This document shows, in pieces, positions 8,396 to 19,539 of a DNA stretch of 64,000 bases (position 1 is its first letter; the number at the start of each line of letters is the position of its first letter). A program made the position numbers and the translations under genes. Origin of the DNA: Lactarius indigo (lineage: Eukaryota; Basidiomycota; Agaricomycetes; Russulales; Russulaceae); the NCBI GenBank assembly GCA_025766275.1, contig JAFKAC010000027.1, positions 496,001 through 560,000 of the forward strand, in the 5' to 3' direction. The notes beneath the pieces were generated by a model that made no database searches, was not told the DNA's origin, and was given only the letters and a program-made list of their open reading frames with translations.

Positions 8396-10385
8396 ATCCC
8401 ATTGTGGCGACTGTAAACACCTGCAACCAGTGGACGAGTTTCCGTCCATATCACCTAGAACGACGAGGAGATCGTAACGTACCAACCCGATTCCTGGGAG
8501 CAGCCCGGTGGAGAGACCAAGGGGACGAAACAGGATACTTTGTGGAATTCAACGGACCTACTAGGTTCAGACCTGTTGAGTTCAATTTCGACCACCTTTG
8601 CTGGGTGGAGATTACGTGGAACCCCATAGATCATCGCTGGGACGTAGTAAGACCAGCAGGAAGGCAATACCAGTGCGACATCGACGCACGAGAACTAAAC
8701 TCGCGAGCCGACTGGGGACCCATCGACGGACAAATATGAGAACACTCTACAGGAGAAGCGGTGAGTGAAGAAACCGAAGAAGACGAACAGAGCGAAGAAA
8801 ACAGACCAGCAAGCGTTGGACCCATAGAGCAGTATACCATCCAAAGAGCTGAGTCCTTACATATCTCGGAACAGCCAGAAGTCATTCACGTACACTCGCC
8901 TGCAGCAGAAATGGCTACAACCACCATGACAACGGAAGAAATCATAAGTATAAGAGAACAGGCGGCACGAGAAGCAGCTGAAGCAATCAGACAGGAATCC
9001 CAATGACACCTCATGCCGATAAATCCCGAAACAGGACATCGCATGACCGCAGACGACGCAGCAATTTTTCGGGCTATCAGACCCAATCAAGGGGACCCTC
9101 CGTCAGGTGAAGGACAAAGTCGAGGATTACCACTCAATCCCCCACCGGGATGGGGAGGCCCCCCAGGAGGAGACTTCCCTTGATGGCCAGGAGGCGGAGG
9201 AAACCCATAAGACCTCCCACACAACCTGCCGAATGAGAACAGAGGAGGAGGTGGAGGAGGCCCACCCGGAGGCGGAGGAGGCCCACCTGGAGGAGGAGGA
9301 CACAGACACGAAAAGTTGACAGGTGAACCTCCCACCATCTTTGACGGAGACCGCACTAAGGTGGACTCGTTCCTCACACAATGGCACGTATACTGGGGAA
9401 TGAACCTCGATACCCCGGTTATGCATAACGACTACCGACGAAGCCTCCTATTCCTCTCCTACATCAAGGGAGTATTGGTCAGCGAATGGGTGCTCTCATA
9501 CCTCAAGTGGCTCAACCGACAAATACAACGAGGAATAGATCAACACACTAGGGATTTGTGGAACGCAGTAGCAGAAGGGTTCAACCAAAGGTTCGTCAAC
9601 ACCCTTGAACAAGAACAAGCTCAAGCGCTTCTAAGGAAGGGGCTCAAAATGGCTGACGGGGACATTGACAAGTACGTCAATGAGTTCGAAGAAGCTGCTA
9701 GAAAGGCAGGGTATCGCCTCAACGACCCACAAACCATCGACTTGTTCACCAAGGGGTTGCCCAAGAAACTCTATGAAAAAACCTACAACCTGGACGAACC
9801 AGAAACATTCGACGAGTGGAAACGAGCAATGCTTCGTCGACAACGCAACTACATCCACGTCTGGGCACAAGTAGATGAGTACAAAGACAACAAGCCAAAG
9901 AAGACAGGAAACGCTGGATGGACCGTCCCCCAAAACCTCACCAATCCATGGGCAATGGACACCTTGGCTGACCGAGCAAAGGTGCGACTAGCAGGGTCAG
10001 AGGAGATTGACTACAGCAAACCACCATATACCAATCAACCTCCCTTCCCGCTGAGAGGAGGACCGGGAGTCAGAGGCCGGGGGAGAGGGGGGTCACGGCG
10101 AGACTGGAGGACAGTCCTGTGTTATAATTGCAATGCACCAGGACATCTCTCACGAAATTGTCCCCATCCTAGACAACCAAGGCAATGGCAACAACAAAAC
10201 CCCGGGCCGTCCAACGTCCAGGCGGCAGGAACCGATTACTATGCACAAGAGCAACCACCGGCCCAGATACAAGCGGCCTCGACTAGTAAGACCGCCGAAG
10301 AATGCGCCAAGGAGTGGCTCACCGGAGTCGCAAACGCACCCGACGAAGTAAAGGACCTGATATTGCAGGACTTATGGGGAAAAGA

Positions 10386-10392
10386 GGGTTTT
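10386..10392 (+). promoter_or_regulatory. -1 frameshift heptamer between gag and pol (element A)
   Basis: G GGT TTT in the Gag frame, four codons before the gag stop, in the X XXY YYZ arrangement. Pol continues in the -1 frame with the conserved LNPSAWVRA peptide. The same heptamer occurs at the same place in element B (15904). Confidence 0.6.
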
Positions 10393-10577
10393 TGGAGTGC
10401 CTGAACCCATCGGCCTGGGTGAGGGCTTTAAATTGTAATTCGGTAATCATGACGCACTTTCACTCTCTTCGAATTCCAGTCTCGATTCGCACGAATTACC
10501 AAATGGCCGATGTAAAAGCATTAGTGGACTCCAGAGCCACCAACAATTTCATACATCCGAACTTCGCCAGAAGACTA

Positions 10578-11122
10578 TGTTGAAGCACAGAACTAACAAG
10601 CAAAGGATAAGCTTGGACAGCTAGTAGGACAAGTTAACTTCAGAGGTGAAGGGAACTCTATTACAACTGCATACCTAGTAGGACAAGTTACTGTAAAGAA
10701 GCAACGCCTATGAGTAAAGGTAATAAGAGAAGTAAAAGAGAGAAGGAACTTACACTTCAGAGGTGAAGGGAACTCTGAAGTGTAGAGGCGAAAACAGCAG
10801 TCCTTTTATACAGGACGCTTAGCTAATAATGGTCTGTGCGCACTGGTGACCCAAACACAATGCAGGTGGTCTGTGCGCCAGAGGGAGAAACGCCATTGGA
10901 TGGCAGAGAACAATAGCTGCCTAAAGCAGACAATACCGGTATCTTAACAATAGAAAGAACAATAAGAACCATATATGGTTCTAACAATAAAGATAAACAA
11001 AAGCGGTCCATATGAGTCCGGAGTGTCCATAAGTCCATAGGGGACAGATACCGTATATAGTATGTGGGCTGACTCAATCAGATCCCACGAGACATGTGAC
11101 TTTTAACAGTTGCGTCTCAACA
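10578..11122 (-). mobile_element. Solo LTR, ~543-bp family, copy 1
   Basis: 545 bp with TGTTGA/TCAACA ends and a perfect 5-bp TSD GACTA (10573-10577, 11123-11127). It splits the protease frame of A. The TATAAAA lies on the minus strand. Nearly the same sequence occurs at 20277, 29310 and 62045. Confidence 0.95.
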
Positions 11123-13328
11123 GACTAGGCATTGGCACCCAGCCGCTAGCCCAACTGCGAAAAATTTGGAATATAGATAATACCGAAAACAAAGCTGGGT
11201 CGATCACTCATTTTACCAACCTAGACATATATGCCAAAGGATATCACAGGACCATGTGCTTCCTCATCACAGATCTCGGAAGCGAAGAAATCATCCTAGG
11301 ATATCCGTGGTTGGCAACGTACGAACCAACCATTAACTGGAGGGATGCGGTCATACATGAAGAGGTTATGCCAGTAGTGATCAGTACGCAGGACAGTCTC
11401 GACCATCATACCGTTATCGCATCAGCTCTCACCAATGAACAGAAGGAGGCAATAGTCCTCGAAATGGACAAAGAAGATGTGCACTTGCGAGCAACTACGT
11501 CTACGGAGTTAGCCATTCGGGCAAAGAAGGACGAGAACCCGGTAGAACTACCAGCGGTGTACCAAGCCTTTCAAAAGCTCTTCAGTGAAGACGCATCTCA
11601 GCGATTTCCCCCTGCCAGACCATGGGACCACGCTATCGACTTTAAACCTGGCACGCCCTCTGCAATAGACTGTAAAATATACCCGCTCACGCAAGAAGAG
11701 GAGGGCAAACTCAAGGAGTTCTTGGACGAGAAACTCCAGCAAGGGTATCTTTGACCCTCGATATCCCCGTACGCATCATCATTCTTCTTCGTTAAAAAGA
11801 AGGACGGAAAGCTACGTCCTGTACAGGACTACCGTGTCATCAACTCGCACACCATACGCAATCAATACCCACTCCCGTTAATCCAAGACCTTATTTACGA
11901 CCTCAGCAACGCCCATATTTATATGAAACTCGACATCCGCTGGGGGTATAACAACATCCGCATACAGGAAGGCGACCAAGAAAAGGCGGCCTTCAAAACC
12001 AAATTTGGACTTTTCGAACCAACGGTCATGTTCTTCGGACTTACTAACTCGCCGGCGACCTTCCAAACCATGATGAACCACATCTATCGTGACACTATCG
12101 CCAAACACGAACTCCGTGGTACTGTCATCCAGGTTTACATGGATGATATTGGCATTGCTACACACGAAGGCGCCACGTCCGCTGACCATGTTGCGGCAGT
12201 CACTGACATTCTTCGTGTCGCTCAGGAACATGACCTCTACTTTAAACTCGAAAAATGCCTATTCCACCAACCTCAGATGGATTACCTGGGGGTAATCCTT
12301 GAAAGGGGGGTGACACGCATGGATCCGGTAAAAGTCCAAGGTATCAAAGACTGGCCAACGCCAACCAAAGTCAGGGATGTACGATCATTTTTGGGTTTCT
12401 GCAACTTTTACCGCCTCTTCATCCGAGGTTTCACAACTCACGCACGGCCACTTAATCGACTAACAAGGAAAGACACTGAGTGGAAGTGGGGAGACGATGA
12501 AGATCATGCATTCAAAACTCTCAAACGCCTCGTCACCGAGGAACCAGTATTGGCACACCCCAACCTACAAGACCAATTTGACCTAGAAGTCAACACGTTG
12601 GGATTCGCGGTAGGTGTGGTACTCCTACAAAAGAAAGGTGACGGTCGCAAGCACCCAATAGGATATTACTTGGCAACGTTGAATGAAGCCGAACGAAATT
12701 ACGACATTTACGACTTAGAACTTCTCGCCATTGTCAAAGCCCTCCGACACTGGAGACCCCTACTCACAGGATCCCCGCACAAAATCAAGATATTCTCTGA
12801 CCATCTTAACCTCCAGTACTGGAAGACCCCACAGAAGATCAGCAGACGGGTCGCCTGGGAAGTATTAGAACTGATGGAATACAACTTTGAGATCCATCAT
12901 ATCAAGGGAAAGAACAACGGTTGAGCAGACACCTTGTCTCGACGGCCAGACTACGACCAAGGAGAGGAGGATAACCAAGGTGTGGTCGTCCTTCCTCCCA
13001 AAGTATTCGTATGAGCAACTAATGTTGCACACACCTTGGAAACACACCCAATGCTGCAACGACCAAGGAGGACTCAGGACCCAGACATCGTCAAGGCGTG
13101 GGTCGACGCTCATCAGCTGAAGAAAATCAACAGAGAATGGTACAAGGATGGAAGACTGGTAGTCACTGGACCCTTGACTGCGTATCGGGCAATAATACAC
13201 GACCACCACGATCTTCCTGCTCATGGGCACCCTGGCATCAGCAGAACTCAGCGAATCATAGAACGACACTACTGGTGGCCACACCTCCGCTGGGACGTGT
13301 ACGAATACGTGACTGGATGTGCCGACTG

Positions 13329-13835
13329 TGTTACGGTATGAGCTTGACGACTCATTACACATGACTCACGACCGGTTATGACTATGGTCCGATATCAGTA
13401 TTAGTCATGGACTCTTACCTCACATCAGTCAGCATAGTAGTTCGCATGTGATTGTGACTCATGATGACTCATTCCTAGGATAGCTGTACTAGGGTCCGAG
13501 CTAGTTATGCTATTGGTTACTTACTATTCCAGCGGCGCTTTAAAGCCCGCACGTATCTGTATAAATAGTTGACTTGGAAGACCAAGAGTCCCCATCTTGG
13601 TCTTCTTCAATCCACTATCTTGACTCGTCTCTTATCCGCCTTAGTCTTTGACTAAGTGCGCCTCCACTTTTATCCACCAAGGGATAGTACTTCTTCATCT
13701 TTGCTGCAGCGTGTGCCAGTGTGCCCCTGTTCAGCCTGCGTTGGGTTGACACGTGATCCTCATTCGCCTACCTTTCACTAAGTTGATTACGCCTTCTTCA
13801 AGTCCAAGTCGGACTGACGCCGGTGGAGCGTAACA
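13329..13835 (+). repeat. 5' LTR of chromovirus B
   Basis: 507 bp, TGTTACGG to GCGTAACA, with TATAAATA at 13560-13567 and a hairpin whose second arm ATCTTGGTCTT begins at 13594. Identical in length to the 3' LTR. Confidence 0.95.
13560..13604 (+). promoter_or_regulatory. Element B core promoter and predicted self-primer
   Basis: TATAAATA (13560-13567) lies 34 nt before ATCTTGGTCTT (13594-13604). The upstream hairpin arm (AAGACCAAGAG) differs by one base from the PBS, while the downstream arm is its exact complement. The downstream arm is therefore the relevant partner. Confidence 0.65.
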
Positions 13836-13837
13836 TT

Positions 13838-13848
13838 AAGACCAAGAT
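13838..13848 (+). promoter_or_regulatory. Primer-binding site of element B (self-priming type)
   Basis: AAGACCAAGAT, two bases after the LTR end, exact complement of 13594-13604. Confidence 0.65.
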
Positions 13849-14680
13849 CCTCATCGCGGCGTACTCGACCAGAGACCAGTGGACGTCCTTCCATCCCTAT
13901 CACATTGAACGACGAGGAGATCGCAACGTACCAACAAGATTCTTGGGAGCAGCTCAGTGGAGAGAACGAGGAGAAGACACCGGGTATTTCGTAGAATTTA
14001 ACGGTCCTAACCGTTTCCGACCCGTTGAGTTCAATTTCGAACACCTCTGTTGGACTGAGGTTACTTGGAACCCCATAGATCACCGCTGGGACATCGTACG
14101 ACCAACGGGAAGAAACTACAACTGCGACGTCGACGCGCGAGAACTTAATAGCCATGCAGATTACAGTCCTATAGACAGACAAGCACAAGAACATACAGAC
14201 AAAGGAATTAGTGGAGGAGAAGCCTCCAAAAGTCAGTCACCAAGCAGAGGAACAACGCTGGCAGAAGATGCCAGTCTAGGAGCAATTGGCGATCACATTA
14301 TACGACGAACTGAGTCCCTCACCATTCACCAACCCGAACCAGAGGTAATTCACATTCGTAGCCCAGCAGTCGCAATGGCCACTGCCACTATTACGCAAGA
14401 AGAGCTGCAGCTCACCACCGAGGCAAGAGATCAAATAGCCCTAGAAGAACAGAGACGCATTACAGAAGAATCACGGGCTAACCTAGCTCCCATCAATCCA
14501 TATACCAGTCACCGAATGACCGACGATGACGTAGCCATCCATCGTGCCATTGGGCCGGATGTAGCTGACCCCCCCAGTGGAGGAGGCGGACCTCCTAACA
14601 ACCTACCAGGAGGAGGAGGGCCCCCACCAGGAGGACCTGGATTTGGAGGATTCCCTGGAGGATTCCCAGGAGGACCACTG

Positions 14681-14800
14681 GGAGGAGGACCACCGGGAGG
14701 AGGACCACCGGGAGGAGGACCACCGGGAGGAGGACCACCGGGAGGAGGACCACCGGGAGGAGGACCACCGGGAGGAGGACCACCGGGAGGAGGACCCCCG
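14681..14800 (+). repeat. 15-bp minisatellite in gag (GGGPP repeats)
   Basis: Eight head-to-tail units of GGAGGAGGACCACCG, the last with one substitution, encoding GGGPP. The corresponding linker in element A is Gly/Pro-rich but not a regular array, so the expansion is specific to B or its lineage. Confidence 0.95.
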
Positions 14801-15891
14801 GGAGGAGGATTACCAGGTGCAGGACCTAGTATTCCCCCTCAAAGTAACAAATTAGCTGGCGAAGCACCAACAGTGTTCGACGGAGAACGCGCCAAAGTCG
14901 AAGCGTTTCTCACTCAATGGCATGTCTACTGGGGCATGAACGCCGATGAGGGCATTATGGCGACTCCATACCGACGCGCTCTACTCTTCCTCTCTTACAT
15001 CAAAGGCGTCAACGTTAGCGAATGGGTGCTAGCCATGCTCACCTGGCTCAACGGCCAGATACAAGCTGGAATACCCCGTACAAGTGAAGGGTTATGGAAC
15101 GAAGTCACGCGCAGCTTTATGCAGCGCTTCCGCAATACTATGGAGCAGGAACAAGCTCAATACGAACTCAAAAAGGGAGTTAAGATGATTGGGGGCAATT
15201 TAGATGAGTATTGCACCCAATTCAAACAATTAATACGCCGCACTCAGTATAGGCTCGACGACCCGCAAATGTTAGACCTATTCGCAAGTGGATTGCCAAA
15301 AGACCTGTATGAAAAGGTCTACACCCTCGACAACCCCCGCAACTACCACAAATGGAAGGAAGCAGCCACCACTCGCCAACAACAGTATCTTCACCTTAAA
15401 GCAGTACTGAACAAAGGGGTTCCTCCAGGACAAGGACAAGGAAGACAATGACAACAACGACAATGGCAAGGGCCGCCGAGGAGTTCCTGGCAGCCAAGAA
15501 ATCTGCCCTGAGACCCAAATGCAATGGACACCTCAGCAGACCGAATTCGAGGGCGACTCGCAGGAGCCAAGGACATACTTGCTCCTCGTCCTCCATATCG
15601 ACCAAGGGGAGGATTCCTCCAAAGAGGAGGAGGACGTAGCAATCAAAGGCCAGTCACCTGCTATAATTGTGGAAAGGATGGACATATGGCCCGTGATTGT
15701 AGGCAACCATGAGGAGGCTATCAGCCTCAAGCATCAACCAGTCACTATATTGACACCAACTACCATCAACAAGAACCAGAAGTCGCTACCAGGGCGGTTC
15801 AAGATGTACCCCCTCAACAGCGCACCAGTGATTGGCTTAATGGAGTAGCAGGAGAATCAGACGACGTAAAAGACATTATCCTCCAACAATT

Positions 15892-18800
15892 GTGGAAAAA
15901 GGAGGGTTTTCAGGACGCCTGAACCCATCGGCCTGGGTGAGGGCAGTTAATTGTAACAGTGTAATCATGACTCGCTATCGTTCTATGAGAGTTCCAGTAT
16001 CGATTCGCACCAGTTACTCAATGGCCGACATACGAGCATTAGTTGACTCAGGAGCAACCCATTGCTTCATGAGACCCTCCTTTGCGAAAAGGATGGGACT
16101 TGGGACCAAGCAACTCGACGTCCCAAAGAAAATATGGAACATTGATAATACAGAAAATAAGTCGGGGCGTATCACTCATTATACCGACATTGACGTCCAA
16201 ACTAAAGGCATCCACAAGGAAATCCGCTTCCTTATTACAGATATTGGCAATGAAGATATCGTCTTAGGATACCCCTGGCTCGCCATCTATGATCCACATA
16301 TCAAGTGGTCACAAGCCGCAATACATGAGGACATGCTCCCCATTATTATTCGATCAACTAACCCCTACATCAAGACAGCGCCGGTCGTTGCAGCAACTAC
16401 CGTCCAGGATGACGACTATGAAATAGTACACTCCTGTGTTATCACAGACGAACAACGACAGCAATTCGAAGAAGGTTGCAGGATCAGGGCTACCGCAACC
16501 GACCTCGCTATCGCCGCTCAACAATATATTACTAAAGCTGAGTTACCCCCCGAGTACCGTGAATTTGAACGCCTCTTCAGTGAAGAAGCATCGGACAGGT
16601 TTCCGCCAAGCAGGCCTTGGGATCATGCCATCGAGTTCAAACCAGGAACAGCCGACGCAATCGACTGCAAGATATACCCGATGACCCAAGAAGAAGACAA
16701 AAAACTACGCGAATGGATTGATGAACAACTCAAGAAGGGGTATATACAACCCTCTAAATCTCCATACGCCTCATCCTTCTTCTTCATCAAGAAGAAGGAC
16801 GGAAAACTACGACCTGTACAAGACTACCAAAAAATCAACGCGGTTACCATCCGCAACCAATATCCGCTCCCTCTCATCTCAGACCTCATCACCGATCTCA
16901 GTAATGCCCACATCTACACCAAACTTGACGTCAGGTGGGGGTATAACAACGTATGCATCAAAGAGGGAGATGAGGAAAAAGCCGCGTTCAAAACACGTTA
17001 TGGATTATTTGAACCGACGGTGATGTTTTTCGGCTTAACCAATTCCCCGGCAACGTTCCAGACTATGATGAATTTCATCTTCAGGGACATTATCGCAAAG
17101 CACGAAAAACAGGGCACAGTTATTTGGGTCTATATGGACGACATCGGCATCGCTACAGGACTTAGTCACTCTTTACCGGACCACATAGAGGCCGTCAAGG
17201 ACGTACTCCGTGTGTCCGCGGAGCACGACTTATATTACAAACTCGAAAAATGCCTTTTCCACTCCCCCCGTATGGATTACTTGGGGGTAATCCTTGAAAA
17301 GGGGGTGACGCACATGGACCCCATCAAAATTTCGGGCATCAAAGATTGGCCAACGCCGACAAAGGTTAAGGACATCCGCTCTTTTCTCGGTTTCTGCAAT
17401 TTTTACCGACCTTTTATATGAGGCTTCGCGACCAAAGCACGACCACCGAACAGACTTACACGCAAAGACACTGAATGGCACTGGGGAACAGAAGAGGAAA
17501 AGGCGTTCCAAGACCTCAAAACTCTCGTTACTAGTGAACCTGTCCTCACACACCCAGACCTTACCCAACAATTCGAACTAGAAGTCGACGCATCCGGTTT
17601 TGCCACGGGCGCAGTCCTCCTTCAGCGAAAAGCGGACGGAAAGCGACACCCTATTGGCTATTACTCATCCACCCTCAACGAAGCCGAAAGGAACTACGAC
17701 ATTTATGACCTCGAACTCCTAGCCATCGTCAAGGCTTTCAGACATTGGAGACCCCTACTAGCGGGCTCCCCCCATAAGATCAAAGTATTCTCCGACCATC
17801 TTAACCTACAATACTGGAAATCGCCACAAAAGATTAGCAGGTGTGTAGCTAGGGAAGTACTCGAACTCTCGGAATACGATTTTGAGATTCACCACATCAA
17901 GGGAACTTCCAATGGACGCGCTGACACATTATCACGGAGACCAGACTACAACCAAGGAGAAAACAATAACAAAGGAATAACGGTATTACTGGAAAGTGTC
18001 TTCGCACGCGCAACCATGTTAGAAGAATCATGACATCCGCACTGGAGACCCAAAATCCTACCAGTGGAAATGACCCCAAAACACCCTATTTACGAGCAAG
18101 ACATAGCTAAGTTAAAACCTTGGGTTGACGCTCATAAACTAAAGGACATCGAAGGGACGTGGTATAAAGACGGACGCCGAGTGGTTACTGGCAACATTCA
18201 TGATAAGCGTACCATTATTGCTGCCCACCACGATTCTCCCGTATACGGCCACCCCGGCATCAAACGCACTCTCCAACTCACTGAACGACACTACTGGTGG
18301 CCGCAAATAAAGAATGACGTCACAGACTATGTCAAAGGCTGTGCAGAATGCCAGCGACACAAAGTCAACCTCCGTCCCATCAGAGCACCCTTACAACCCA
18401 TCTATCCGAAACCGGAAGCCCTGCCATTTGAGACCATTGCAGTGGACTTTATTACCAAACTCCCCATCTCCCGTGGCTATGACTCTATTCTAATGGTAAC
18501 AGATCACGACTGCACCAAAGCTGCCGTTTTCATCCCCTGTAACGAAGAAATAACCGCCGAAGGAACGGCTGCCCTGTACGTTTCTCATGTTTTCCCACGA
18601 TTCGGACTCCCCTTGCGTATCATCAGTGATCGAGACCCCCGTTTCGCCTCTAAGTTCATGCGAGAGATATGCAAGATTCTTGGCATCAACCAAAATATCT
18701 CAACCGCTTATCACCCTAGAACCGACGGCCAATCGGAACGAACAAATCAGTGGCTGGAACAATATCTCCGCTTTTGGGTAAATGAGTGGCAGGACGACTG

Positions 18801-19539
18801 GGTTCGTTATCTGCCCATGGCAGAATTCACGCATAACAATTGGCCCAATGAAACTACACGAGAGTCCCCCTTCTTCCTCTTATCAGGGTTCAACCCTCAT
18901 GCTGATTGGACCGATAGGCCTTCCCCTATCCCACAAGTATCATTAAGGTTAGACCAGTTCAAACAAGCGCGACAGCGTGCCTTCTCCTGCATGCTCCGGG
19001 CGCAAAAATCATGGATCAAACACAAAGATACGCCCAGGTTCAAAGAAGGCGACCTCGTGTGGCTCGAGGGACGCCACTTACGCACTCATCAGCCAACCGC
19101 GAAATTAGCTGCCAAACGGCATGGACCGTTTAGGATCATCCAGGTGATGTCCCCTGTCAACTATCGCCTTGAACTTCCCACGCAGTGGAGCATCCACGAC
19201 GTCTTCCATATAGACCTTCTCACACCTTATCGCGAAACACCCACGCACGGACCAAACTATCAGCGCCCACCACCTGATTTGGTCGATAACGAAGAAGAAT
19301 ATGAAGTTGAGAAGATTCTAGACTCTCGGCGATTCGGCAGAAGGCGTCAGCTCCAATACCTTGTCAAATGGAAGGGTTATCCTGACTCAGATAACCAATG
19401 GATAGACAAGGATGACGTATTCGCCAATGAAGCCGTTCGGGAATTCAAACATTCTAACCCCGACCGGGAAACACATATAAGGAAGACCCTCTGTCATGAT
19501 AAGTCCCCATCTCCCATTCATTTTATGTCTTCCACTTGA
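15892..19539 (+). pseudogene. pol: pol of chromovirus B (PR-RT-RNase H-IN-chromodomain)
   Basis: One frame with only two internal stops, TGA 17419-17421 and TGA 18031-18033; element A has Arg at the first. Protease has LVDSGATH (about 16,045). RT has the FFGLTNSPATFQ segment and catalytic YMDD (about 17,130). RNase H has EVDASGFATGAVLLQ and DLELLAIVKAFRHW. The integrase zinc finger is H-x-GHPGI ... CAEC (18,245-18,352). The catalytic core has DFITKLP, SDRDPRFAS and DGQSERTNQWLEQ, giving D, D, E. The C-terminal domain starts GDLVWLEGR. The chromodomain has YEVEKIL ... YLVKWKGYPDSDNQW (19,300-19,400). The TGA at 19537-19539 may itself be a decayed CGA, because the same frame stays open beyond it. 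Confidence 0.93.
15904..15910 (+). promoter_or_regulatory. -1 frameshift heptamer between gag and pol (element B)
   Basis: G GGT TTT in the Gag frame, three codons before the gag TGA. The Pol frame is -1 and reads GFSGRLNPSAW across it. The heptamer is conserved in element A. Confidence 0.65.

Larger units (their letters stand above)
8383..10404 (+). pseudogene. gag: gag of chromovirus A
   Basis: Single frame open from the PBS to TGA at 10402-10404 but broken by four stops (TGA 8737, TGA 9004, TGA 9181, TAA 9208). An N-terminal conserved block (RGDRNVPTRFLGAA, YFVEFNGP, WNPIDHRWD) is shared with B. The frame has no ATG before 8911 (MATTT). A Gly/Pro-rich linker precedes a retrotransposon Gag capsid-like region starting near 9316 (TIFDGDRTKVDSFLTQWHVY). 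A CCHC knuckle, CYNCNAPGHLSRNC, lies near 10120. It provides the capsid and RNA-binding protein of the particle. At least two TGA codons align with positions that fit an ancestral Arg CGA. Confidence 0.85.
10386..13328 (+). pseudogene. pol: pol of chromovirus A, first part (PR, RT, RNase H, IN zinc finger)
   Basis: Protease lies at 10386-10577 and continues after the solo LTR from 11128. Its catalytic motif reads DSRA (10,53x) where B has DSGA. The RT follows the stop TGA at 11752-11754, with YMDD at about 12139 and the FFGLTNSPATFQ motif. RNase H has DLELLAIVKALRHW. Another TGA at 12922-12924 replaces the Arg of element B. A further stop follows the connecting region, then the integrase HHCC zinc finger (HGHPGI ... 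CADC) up to 13328, where element B is inserted. The remainder is at 21785-22262. Decayed; not functional. Confidence 0.88.
13836..15922 (+). pseudogene. gag: gag of chromovirus B
   Basis: Frame open from before the PBS, through the N-terminal conserved block (RGDRNVPTRFLGAA, WNPIDHRWDIVRPTG), a GGGPP repeat array, the capsid-like region (TVFDGERAKVEAFLTQWHVY, QRFRNTMEQEQAQ) and a CCHC knuckle CYNCGKDGHMARDC near 15,660, to TGA at 15920-15922. Three in-frame TGA codons near the end (at 15,449, about 15,508 and about 15,710) break it; at least two sit where Arg CGA fits the context. The first in-frame ATG is 14375 (MATAT), matching the first in-frame ATG of element A. Whether translation starts there or at an upstream non-AUG codon cannot be told from sequence. 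Confidence 0.88.

Noticed and set aside
10823..11077. Minus-strand ORF repeated in each ~543-bp solo LTR (for example 62089-62343)
   Set aside because: It lies in the LTR promoter and leader region, varies by frame-neutral changes, and has no protein features.
14577..14855. ORFs on both strands over the 15-bp repeat array
   Set aside because: A 15-bp repeat keeps all frames open; only the Gag frame continues into conserved sequence.
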